Below, piece by piece: positions 57,408 through 64,000 of a stretch of 64,000 nt of DNA (position 1 is the stretch's first letter; each line of letters begins with the position of its first letter). Location: the NCBI RefSeq assembly GCF_017254865.1, contig NZ_JAFKCV010000003.1, positions 1-64,000 on the forward strand, given 5' to 3'. The notes under the pieces were generated by a model. That model worked only from the letters and a program-made list of their open reading frames with translations. It had not been told where the DNA came from and made no database searches. The translations under genes were made by a program, and so were the position numbers. Origin of the DNA: Bowmanella dokdonensis. GTDB taxonomy: Bacteria; Pseudomonadota; Gammaproteobacteria; Enterobacterales; Alteromonadaceae.

Positions 57408-59950
57408 GGTTTCTCTTCATTCAGGTTCAGGGATTTAAACAGCCAGCGCCGCAGCAGGGTCATTACCGCAGGTAGCATGACCAGGGTCACCAGGGCTGAG
57501 ATGGCCATAATACTGGCCAGAAACACCCCCACTGTGATATAGGGCACCAGCGGGGCGAACAGCAAGGGGGTAAAGCCCATGGCGATCACGATGGCATTGC
57601 GACTGATGGCCCGTGCCGGCTCCTCGAACATCAGGGCTAAGGTGGTTTGCCAGTCTTTATGCTGGCTCAGGGTTGCCCTGAAGCGTTCGATAAAGTGAAT
57701 GGCAAAGTCCACGGACAAACCCAGGGTCAAGGCCGAGAGCACCGCGATAGGCATATCATAATCCTTACCCAGCCAACCGATAAGACCATAGATCAGGGTG
57801 ATGGTCAGGGTCAGGGGCAACATCGCCAGTACCCCAAACAGAATGGAGCGAAACAGCAGCATCATCATCAGCATCACGATAACAAAGGCGCTCATCAGGC
57901 TGTCCAGCATGCCCTCAACCATCTGCTGCTGCCAGATGACGTTCAGGTAGGCTTTGCCGGCCCAGTTCAGGGTCAGGCCTTCGGGCAGCGGGTGGAGGTC
58001 CAGATAGGTCCGCACCTTATCCATCACCGCCGTCATATCCTGATTATCACCGCTGGTCAGTTGCAGCCAGATGAGGCTTTGCCGGTAGTCTGGAGTGACA
58101 AAGTGCCACAAGTCCTGCGGACGGTGGGACGACTGGTACTGCAGAAGAGTCTGGGCCACCCCGTTACTGCTGTCGGGCAGCACGAAATCCTTATCCTGGC
58201 CAGAGTGCAATTCACGATTTACCGTCTTGACGATATCAGCCAGGCTGTTGGACTTGCCCACCAGTCCGGTTTCCTGCAGGTAAATTTGCAATTGACTCAT
58301 ATAGCTCAGTACCGCCGGATCCAGGAAGCGTTTCGCCTCACTGCCAATGGCTTCCAGTTGCGACAATAGTGTGCTGAGCAATTCCTCCTCGGTGGAACTT
58401 GCACTGAAAAGCTTATCTTCAATATCCAACAAAGCGGCGGACAGGTCCTGACCCTTACTGAGTTGCTGACTCAGTTGGTTTAACCACAGACGGAGATCAT
58501 CCGACAAGGCCGGCTCGGCGGCCAGGGTGGAAATGGCGTTAATCGCAGGCTGAATGGCCTGCCCCTCAGTTTGTAAAACCAGGTAGGCATCATAAGTGCC
58601 GGCAAAATGCTGATTAAGTACCCGGTCTGCAATGCGCAGTTCATGATCGGCCTTAAACCAGCGCACCGGGTTGTCATTTATCTGGATCAGGCTGATACCG
58701 TATAACGACACCGCAAAAAGCGCCACAAAGCCCATCACCCAGAGCTTGGCATGGCTGCCGGCCAACCTGCCCAGGGCTATCAGGGCCGGCGTCAGCCTGG
58801 ACTGGCTTTCATCTGGCAGCCCCTGGGTCAGGCGGTTAAGGGTATTGTCACTGAGGCCGGCCAGATAAGCAGGCACAAAAATCACCGTAAGCAGGAAGGC
58901 CAGCATAATGCCGAATCCTACAAAAGCTCCGAACACCTGCACCGGCGGGATGGGGGTGAGCATCAGGGATAGAAAGCCGATGGTAGAGGTGATGGAGGTA
59001 AACAGCATGGGTGTAAACAGGTGTCCCATCACCTGGCGGATAACCTGTTTCGGGTCTTTTCCGGACTCATAGCGATCGGCAAACTCAGAGAGGATATGCA
59101 CCGAGTCCACCACCGCGATGGGCATCAGGAATATTGCGATCATGGAGGACATGATATGCACGGTAAAACCCATACCAATCAACAGTCCCATGGTAATCAG
59201 CACAGTGGCCATGGCCACGATCATAGGCGCCGTGATAAAAGGAATATTGCGGAAGAACACCCATAACAGGATAAATATGGTTAAGCCGGCCAGGGGGGCG
59301 GAGATACCCATTTGCACAAACATCTCATAGCCGAATCTGTCTTCCGCCACCGGCAGTCCGGTGATATGCCAGTCATCTTGGTTGTCAAGACCCCGGATAA
59401 ACTCCCGAAGTTGCTGAGCGATGGCATAGCTTTGGTTCTTGTCCACTATGGGCACATACAAAGCGGCCGCCTGACCGTCTTCTGAGACCAGGGTATTGAA
59501 CAACAGGGGGAGGCGCTCTGCCTGAACACGGATCCGCTCGGCTGCCTCGCGATCCCCGGGGGGCGATTTCATCATCCATTCGAAACGCAAGGTACCGGGC
59601 CCTTCCTGGATGATGTTGTCCACATTGGCCAGCGACATCAGATCGGCCTGAACCACACCGTCCAACCCTGCAGCAAACTCGGTCACTTCAAACAAGGCTT
59701 GCAGGCTATGACTCTGGTAGATCCCTTCTGGATTAACCACGCCCACCACAATGGTGTCGTGCATGGAAAAGGTCTGTTTGGTCTGATTGTGAAACTGTCT
59801 GGCCGCATTGTCCTGAGGTAGCATGTTTTCCGGGTCTGTATCAATGCGGATGCGGGGCAGTTGTGCCACCAGTACCAGCGTCAAGAGCAACAGGGTCCAG
59901 TAGACCAGTTTTCGCCGGTGGATGGCGAATTGGATGAGGGAATCGGCCAT
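57404..59950 (-). CDS. RND/MMPL-family exporter
   Basis: An 848-residue inner-membrane transporter of the sterol-sensing-domain-type RND (MMPL/HpnN-like) group: 12 membrane segments in two sets (about 205-420 and 680-840), two large periplasmic loops, and the second-set motif PIAVLSALTLGLSVDFAIHF with the Asp expected for proton coupling; the matching first-set segment is MPIAVVDSVHILSEFADRYE. No acriflavin-type adaptor or TolC is nearby; the partners are LolA-like and barrel proteins. AGGAAA precedes the ATG. First gene of an operon ending in a persulfide-sensing ArsR. Cargo unknown, likely hydrophobic. Confidence 0.87.
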   Translation of the reverse strand: MADSLIQFAIHRRKLVYWTLLLLTLVLVAQLPRIRIDTDPENMLPQDNAARQFHNQTKQTFSMHDTIVVGVVNPEGIYQSHSLQALFEVTEFAAGLDGVVQADLMSLANVDNIIQEGPGTLRFEWMMKSPPGDREAAERIRVQAERLPLLFNTLVSEDGQAAALYVPIVDKNQSYAIAQQLREFIRGLDNQDDWHITGLPVAEDRFGYEMFVQMGISAPLAGLTIFILLWVFFRNIPFITAPMIVAMATVLITMGLLIGMGFTVHIMSSMIAIFLMPIAVVDSVHILSEFADRYESGKDPKQVIRQVMGHLFTPMLFTSITSTIGFLSLMLTPIPPVQVFGAFVGFGIMLAFLLTVIFVPAYLAGLSDNTLNRLTQGLPDESQSRLTPALIALGRLAGSHAKLWVMGFVALFAVSLYGISLIQINDNPVRWFKADHELRIADRVLNQHFAGTYDAYLVLQTEGQAIQPAINAISTLAAEPALSDDLRLWLNQLSQQLSKGQDLSAALLDIEDKLFSASSTEEELLSTLLSQLEAIGSEAKRFLDPAVLSYMSQLQIYLQETGLVGKSNSLADIVKTVNRELHSGQDKDFVLPDSSNGVAQTLLQYQSSHRPQDLWHFVTPDYRQSLIWLQLTSGDNQDMTAVMDKVRTYLDLHPLPEGLTLNWAGKAYLNVIWQQQMVEGMLDSLMSAFVIVMLMMMLLFRSILFGVLAMLPLTLTITLIYGLIGWLGKDYDMPIAVLSALTLGLSVDFAIHFIERFRATLSQHKDWQTTLALMFEEPARAISRNAIVIAMGFTPLLFAPLVPYITVGVFLASIMAISALVTLVMLPAVMTLLRRWLFKSLNLNEEKP

Positions 59951-59964
59951 ATCTATTTCCTGTG

Positions 59965-59979
59965 TATCTAATTTAGATA
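59965..59979. promoter_or_regulatory. Perfect 15-bp palindrome upstream of the RND operon
   Basis: TATCTAATTTAGATA is a 7-1-7 perfect palindrome 15-29 bases upstream of the RND start, in an AT-rich promoter region. A second imperfect one, from TCTATT to AATAGA, lies at about 60018-60048. These fit an ArsR-type operator for the repressor encoded at the end of the same operon. Confidence 0.62.
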
Positions 59980-60133
59980 ATAGCGAAATATAGCGAGTCT
60001 AGGTTATCTTGTCATCTATTATTTCGTATTTTACTAAAATAGAGGGTTGGAAGGGAACGCTGCCAACAGTCTGACCCTGTCCCGGATATCAGGACTGGAT
60101 CCAGATCAAAAAAACATCAAAGTTTAATGACAA

Positions 60134-60154
60134 GGAAGGGCTGGGCGCCCTTCC
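60134..60154 (-). terminator. Hairpin after the rhodanese gene
   Basis: GGAAGGGC and GCCCTTCC form an 8-bp stem with loop TGGGC, just 9 bases downstream of the rhodanese stop in its reading direction, followed by TTGTCATT. It would separate the TauE-rhodanese transcript from the RND operon. The remaining 180 bases up to the RND gene hold the promoter region and no gene. Confidence 0.6.
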
Positions 60155-60162
60155 CACACTGC

Positions 60163-60552
60163 TCAGGGCATTTCTATGCGAAGATCAGCTTTTTTCCAGG
60201 CTTCAAATCCGCCCGCCACCGAGTAAACCCGGTTAAAGCCCATTCGCATCAACGACTCGGTGGCCAGGGCAGAACGGGCCCCGCTGCGGCAATATAAATA
60301 GATCTCGTGCTGGGCAAGCTCATCTAACGGGGCTTCAGCCCCTTTGGCCTGTGGAAGCGTGGTCAGGCTGGTCTCCAGAATGCCCCGGGGAAGGTTGACG
60401 GCCCCTGGGATAAAGCCTTGCAGGTATTCATCCGGTTCCCGGACATCGATCAGAACAATTTTGTGAGCAAGCTGATTCTCCAGGGTTGTAACAGGGACCT
60501 CCTTAATGCCTTGCTTGACTTCTTCCACCAGTTGCGGGGCAGTTTTGATCAT
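60163..60552 (-). CDS. Rhodanese-domain sulfurtransferase
   Basis: A 129-residue single rhodanese domain. Active-site loop YCRSGARS with Cys88, preceded by VLIDVREPDEYLQGFIPGAV. It moves persulfide sulfur between SQR products, glutathione and other acceptors. It overlaps the TauE/SafE gene by 4 bases, so the two are co-translated. Confidence 0.92.
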   Translation of the reverse strand: MIKTAPQLVEEVKQGIKEVPVTTLENQLAHKIVLIDVREPDEYLQGFIPGAVNLPRGILETSLTTLPQAKGAEAPLDELAQHEIYLYCRSGARSALATESLMRMGFNRVYSVAGGFEAWKKADLRIEMP

Positions 60553-61301
60553 ATGACCTCCATCAGATTGTGGCTAATAATGAACAGGGCGATTAGCGCC
60601 AATAACACAGCAAACCCTCTTCTGAGTGCTTGTTGTGGCCAGTTGGCTGACCAGTGCTGACCGGCCAGACTGCCGACGACACCAATTACGCCTAGGGTCA
60701 CCAGCAGCATCCAGTCCAATTCGTTGACCAGTTTGGGCTGGTTGTAGAGATTGGCAGACAATCCGAACAGGGCATTGCTGAAGATTAGCAGCAGGCTGGT
60801 GGCACGGGCATGGAAAAAATCCAAAGAGGCGTAACGGCTTAGCAGGGGCAGTAAAATAAAACCGCCGCCGGCGCCTGTGAAGCTGGTGAGTGCTCCGGCC
60901 CCCAGTCCTGCCACAAACACCTTAGCCATATTAGTCTTGTTTGGGGTGGTGGACAGTGTCTTCCACATGCTGCCAGCGGCCAGTAGCATCAGCATGGCGA
61001 AGGTCAGCAGTTGGATCTCGCCTCTCACTGCGCCAGCAAGCCAGGCCCCTGCCTGCGAACCCAAAATGCCCGCCACTGCCATCATCAGGGCAATTCGCCA
61101 CACAATCTGTCGCCTGGCCGGCCCGAAAAGCAGTGTACTGCCGCTTATAAGGGCAACAATAAAAAGCGAACCTGCCACGGCCACCTTAGCTTCCTGGTTG
61201 AGCAGGTAGACCAACAGCGGTAGGGTGAGCACCGAGCCTCCGGAACCGAAAATCCCCAGGCTGAGACCGATGCCAGAAGCAGCAAACAAGACCAGTTGCA
61301 T
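60549..61301 (-). CDS. TauE/SafE-family sulfur-anion exporter
   Basis: A 250-residue membrane protein with the two repeated halves of the TauE/SafE family (GIGLSLGIFGSGGSVLTLPL near the N-terminus; GALTSFTGAGGGFILLPLLS in the second half) and about eight membrane segments. It probably exports sulfite or thiosulfate formed by persulfide oxidation. It is divergent from the dioxygenase gene and coupled to rhodanese. Confidence 0.88.
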   Translation of the reverse strand: MQLVLFAASGIGLSLGIFGSGGSVLTLPLLVYLLNQEAKVAVAGSLFIVALISGSTLLFGPARRQIVWRIALMMAVAGILGSQAGAWLAGAVRGEIQLLTFAMLMLLAAGSMWKTLSTTPNKTNMAKVFVAGLGAGALTSFTGAGGGFILLPLLSRYASLDFFHARATSLLLIFSNALFGLSANLYNQPKLVNELDWMLLVTLGVIGVVGSLAGQHWSANWPQQALRRGFAVLLALIALFIISHNLMEVI

Positions 61302-61397
61302 GTTTATCTCATATAGGAATAACTTATACCGATTGGTTGTATATTAATTCGTGAGTTGCTAAATTACAAGGTGGAAAATATCAGTGGGGAGAAAATC
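61302..61397. promoter_or_regulatory. Divergent promoter region between tauE and the dioxygenase gene
   Basis: A 96-base AT-rich gap serving both directions. It contains ATAC-N9-GTAT (61326-61342) and TATATT-type -10 candidates on both strands, but no strong -35 and no clear sigma-54 site. An ArsR or other sulfide-responsive regulator could bind here; no motif decides it. Confidence 0.4.
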
Positions 61398-62270
61398 ATG
61401 TCTATTCAGGTTCAAGCCTTTTTTCATCAGCCGACCTCAACGCTGAGCTATGTGATCCGGGATCCACAAAGCGGCGAAGCGGCCGTGATTGACCCTGCCC
61501 TGGACTTTGAGCAGGCTTCAGGGCACACAGGCACAGAGTTTGCCGATCAGTTAATTGACTATATAAGGCAGCATAAACTGAAACTGGTATGGATCCTGGA
61601 AACCCACGCCCATGCCGATCATCTGACCGCTGCTCAGTATATCAAGCAGCAACTTGGTGGCAGGATTGCCATCGGCAGAGGCATTGCCAGGGTCCAGCAG
61701 ACATTCAGTGAAATCTTCAATTTAAAAGACAGCCTGAAAGCAGATGGCAGTGACTTCGATCATTTGTTTGAGGAAGGGGATGACTTCAAGCTTGGGGCTA
61801 TACGGGGACAGGTGCTGGCTACGCCGGGCCATACCAATGACAGCCTGACCTATCTGATCGACGGCAACGCCTTTGTCGGCGACAGTCTGTTTATGCCGGA
61901 TGCGGGTACGGCTCGCTGCGATTTTCCAGGAGGCAGTCCCGAGCTGCTCTATGCTTCGGTGCAAAAGCTCTATGCGTTACCCGATGACACCCGCATCTAT
62001 GTCTGTCACGACTATCAGCCAGGCGGTCGGGAGCTAAAGTATGTGGCCACCGTAGCCGAGCACAAGCGGGCCAATGTGCATATCGGTGAGACTACAAAAA
62101 CCGCCGAGTTTGTGGACAAACGCAGTCGCCGGGACAAGACCCTGGGGTTGCCCAGGCTGATCCTTCCCAGTATTCAGGTGAATATCCGCGCCGGTAAAAT
62201 GCCGCCACAGGAAGACAACGGTGTGTCATACCTGAAGCTCCCGCTCAATTTACTGGGCAAATCACAGTAG
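61398..62270 (+). CDS. Persulfide dioxygenase, metallo-beta-lactamase fold (ETHE1/Blh type)
   Basis: A 290-residue enzyme oxidising glutathione persulfide to sulfite and glutathione. The metal motif is THAHADH (His70, His72, Asp74, His75), with later ligands in TPGHTNDSLTYL and YVCHDYQPGGRE. The C-terminal extension (RDKTLGLPRLILPSIQVNIR; GKMPPQEDNGVSYLKLPLN) is typical of the Blh subgroup found with ArsR/BigR. ATG 61398, after GGGGAGAAAATC, is preferred to an upstream TTG. Confidence 0.9.
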   Translation: MSIQVQAFFHQPTSTLSYVIRDPQSGEAAVIDPALDFEQASGHTGTEFADQLIDYIRQHKLKLVWILETHAHADHLTAAQYIKQQLGGRIAIGRGIARVQQTFSEIFNLKDSLKADGSDFDHLFEEGDDFKLGAIRGQVLATPGHTNDSLTYLIDGNAFVGDSLFMPDAGTARCDFPGGSPELLYASVQKLYALPDDTRIYVCHDYQPGGRELKYVATVAEHKRANVHIGETTKTAEFVDKRSRRDKTLGLPRLILPSIQVNIRAGKMPPQEDNGVSYLKLPLNLLGKSQ

Positions 62271-62335
62271 CTCCTCTTTATTTGCCGGCACTGGCAATGC
62301 TACATTGCAGGCCCTGTTACTCAGCCGGGCCTGTC

Positions 62336-62929
62336 ATGAAATCCCTGTCGCAAACCTTTACCCGTGGACTGTTGTTCAGTCTGCCCATCGCCATTACTTT
62401 TGGTGCGTTGTACTGGTTTTTCAACTGGTCCGAGTCTCTGCTCAGAGTACCTTTGGAATACCTGTTACCGGTGGGCTGGTACCTGCCCGGTATGGGATTG
62501 GTATCAGGGCTGATCATTATTTTTGTACTGGGGTTGCTGGTTCAGGCGTATCTGCTGTCACAGCTGTTTACCTTGCTGGAAGGCCTGCTGGAGCGGATCC
62601 CGCTGGTCAAGACTCTCTACGGCAGCGCCAGGGATATCATGCGCCTGTTTTCCAGCTCCGGTCAGGATGAGCTGAAAAAAGTCGTGCTGGTCACCCTGCA
62701 TGAAGATATCCGCATGATTGGCTTTGTCACTAACGAGACCATTCCTTTTGCACAAGGGGACGATATCATCGCCGTCTATGTGCCACTGAGTTATCAGGTG
62801 GGGGGGCACCTACTTTACTTACCACGCTCTCGCTGTGAAGCATTGGATATGCCGGTGCAACAAGCAATGCAACAGGTCCTGACGGCCCACATCAGTCAGG
62901 CCAGGGTACGCAAGGAGACCTTGCGCTAG
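62336..62929 (+). CDS. DUF502 family membrane protein
   Basis: A 197-residue protein with two N-terminal membrane segments (LLFSLPIAITFGALYWFFNW; GLVSGLIIIFVLGLLVQAYL) and the DUF502 core (ERIPLVKTLYGSARDIMRLF; VAVYVPLS-like IAVYVPLSYQVGG). Function is unknown in general. ATG 62336 starts the family-like MKSLSQTFTRGLLF; no strong ribosome-binding site is seen. It follows the dioxygenase by 65 bases and may be co-transcribed. Confidence 0.85.
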   Translation: MKSLSQTFTRGLLFSLPIAITFGALYWFFNWSESLLRVPLEYLLPVGWYLPGMGLVSGLIIIFVLGLLVQAYLLSQLFTLLEGLLERIPLVKTLYGSARDIMRLFSSSGQDELKKVVLVTLHEDIRMIGFVTNETIPFAQGDDIIAVYVPLSYQVGGHLLYLPRSRCEALDMPVQQAMQQVLTAHISQARVRKETLR

Positions 62930-62984
62930 CCTGCAGGCTTGCTACAATCCGCGCCGAGTCAGGAGAACTTAACGTTTTTCTGCA

Positions 62985-63122
62985 AGCCAAGGGGTGCCGT
63001 ACATCAATTTGTGGCAGACGGGGTCTGACAGGAATTGGATTAGAGGCTGAGATTCGCCCATCCAACTATGGACAAGGCGGGAACCCTTACACCTGATCCG
63101 GATAATACCGGCGTAGGAATGG
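62985..63122 (+). ncRNA. TPP riboswitch (THI element)
   Basis: Conserved parts in order: GGGGTGCC (62991-62998), GGCTGAGATTCGCCC (63045-63059), then GAACCCTTACACCTGATCCG (63081-63100) and GATAATACCGGCGTAGGAA. The pairing GCC/GGC of P3 encloses an unusually long variable arm of about 45 bases. It binds thiamin pyrophosphate and lies directly before a TonB-dependent receptor gene. Confidence 0.93.
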
Positions 63123-63172
63123 TTTAAAGGGCCCCGCCCCGCTATCAGTCCCATTGACCTGCCGCGAACCCG

Positions 63173-63200
63173 GATCTTTTCAGATTGTTAAGAGAAGATC
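63173..63200 (+). promoter_or_regulatory. Shine-Dalgarno-sequestering hairpin below the TPP riboswitch
   Basis: GATCTTTTC (63173-63181) can pair with GAGAAGATC (63192-63200), one G-U pair included. The second arm contains AGAGAAG, the ribosome-binding site 6 bases before the ATG at 63204. This suggests a translational expression platform. Confidence 0.62.
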
Positions 63201-63203
63201 CCA

Positions 63204-64000
63204 ATGACAGCAAGACTTACAGCCTTATCCTTTTCTATTGCCATGGCCTGCAATCCGGCCCTGGCCAGTGAAGCCGACTCAATTGAGCGTATCGTCGTTA
63301 CCTCTGATTTTAACGCCCAGAGTCTGCAGACCCTGCCCGCCAGCGTATCAGTGGTGGATCAGGAGCAGATTCGACATCGCCAGGCTCAGCATCTGGAACA
63401 GATACTTAATGTCGCCCCCAATGTGAATTTTTCCGCCGGTGCCTCACGGGGCCGCTTTGTGCAAATCCGCGGTATTGGCGAACGCAGTCAGTTTGCCGAG
63501 CCCATCAATCCTTCTGTAGGGTTTGTTATTGATGAGATGGATTTTTCCGGCATTGCCGCCATCGGTACGCTATTTGATGTGCAGCAGGTGGAAGTGCTTA
63601 AAGGCCCCCAGGCCACGGAGGTTGGTGCTAATGCCCTGGCGGGGGTGATTAAGATCCAGACAGTGGAAGCCGGAAGCGACCAGCCAGGCCGTGTCAGCCT
63701 GAGCCTGGCCGAACAGGATACCTGGTCCCTGGGCCTGGCCCAGGGCGGTGATCTCAGCGAAAAGCTGAAATACCGGGTGGCGGTTCAGCAGTATCGCAGT
63801 GACGGCTTTATGGAGAACACCTATCTTGGCCGGGATGATACCCAGAATAAAGATGAGCTGACCGGGCGTTTCAAGCTTAAATACCTGGTCAGCGACGATC
63901 TGAGTTTGAGCCTGAATTACCAGCATTTTGATATCGATAACGGCTATGATGCCTTCTCGCTGGAGAATACCCGCCAGACCCGCTCCGATGAGCCCGGCTT
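63204..64000 (+). CDS. TonB-dependent receptor, thiamin-regulated (partial, runs off the window)
   Basis: 265 codons open to the window end. Signal peptide MTARLTALSFSIAMACNPAL-AS, then a plug domain: IERIVVTSDFNAQSLQTLPA, SVSVVDQEQIRHRQAQHLEQ, GRFVQIRGIGERSQFAEPIN, VEVLKGPQATEVGANALAGV, and the first barrel strands. It is an outer-membrane energised importer. Control by the TPP riboswitch suggests uptake of thiamin, a precursor or a thiamin-bearing compound. The C-terminal barrel is outside the window. Confidence 0.9.
   Translation, partial: MTARLTALSFSIAMACNPALASEADSIERIVVTSDFNAQSLQTLPASVSVVDQEQIRHRQAQHLEQILNVAPNVNFSAGASRGRFVQIRGIGERSQFAEPINPSVGFVIDEMDFSGIAAIGTLFDVQQVEVLKGPQATEVGANALAGVIKIQTVEAGSDQPGRVSLSLAEQDTWSLGLAQGGDLSEKLKYRVAVQQYRSDGFMENTYLGRDDTQNKDELTGRFKLKYLVSDDLSLSLNYQHFDIDNGYDAFSLENTRQTRSDEPG

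Overview
The window reads as a gammaproteobacterial chromosome segment, most likely from a marine or brackish Alteromonadales-type organism. This is inferred from the host gene set (cydABX-cydDC, TmcA, a TPP-riboswitch TonB receptor, a FisR/SQR sulfide module) and not from any database search. It opens with the 3' end of a 23S rRNA gene, a complete 5S rRNA and the rrn terminator.

Bases 520-43342 are a complete Mu-like transposable prophage of 42,823 bp. Its ends can be placed from the sequence: both start with TGTAG read inward, both carry the same transposase-site motif in inverted orientation, and they are flanked by a 5-bp target duplication GTCTC (515-519 and 43343-43347). The genome is laid out inside-out. 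The immunity region (Ner-like protein, XRE repressor, operator in the early promoter) sits in the middle. The leftward arm carries transposase A, ATPase B, a DUF3164 protein, HU, exonuclease, GemA, Mor, lysis genes, terminase, portal and head morphogenesis. The rightward arm carries protease/scaffold, capsid, neck, tail tube, a frameshifted tail chaperone, tape measure, tail tip and fibres. The non-contractile tail gene set points to a siphovirus of the B3/D3112 type. Between repressor and protease lies a small accessory cluster. Two overlapping genes there share a short Gly/Asn/Gln motif that resembles bacterial amyloid-signalling sequences, and two lipoprotein genes follow.

Just right of the prophage are a nested palindrome and a 3' remnant of a second 5S gene. 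Host genes follow: a short tmcA, an acyl-CoA thioesterase, and the cytochrome bd operon cydABXDC (leftward) with an FNR-type box upstream.

From about 51.9 to 62.3 kb the genes form a sulfide/persulfide module: SQR with a sigma-54 promoter, a divergent FisR regulator with the C-X10-C-X6-C sensor pattern, a two-cysteine ArsR (BigR/SqrR type), a DUF2892 protein, a TauE/SafE exporter, a rhodanese and an ETHE1/Blh-type persulfide dioxygenase. Embedded in it, in one operon with the ArsR, is an RND exporter with a LolA-like periplasmic protein and an outer-membrane barrel. This suggests a sulfide-responsive export system. A sulfide-tolerant bd oxidase next to SQR fits the same physiology.

The window ends with a DUF502 membrane protein, a TPP riboswitch and the 5' part of the TonB-dependent receptor it controls.
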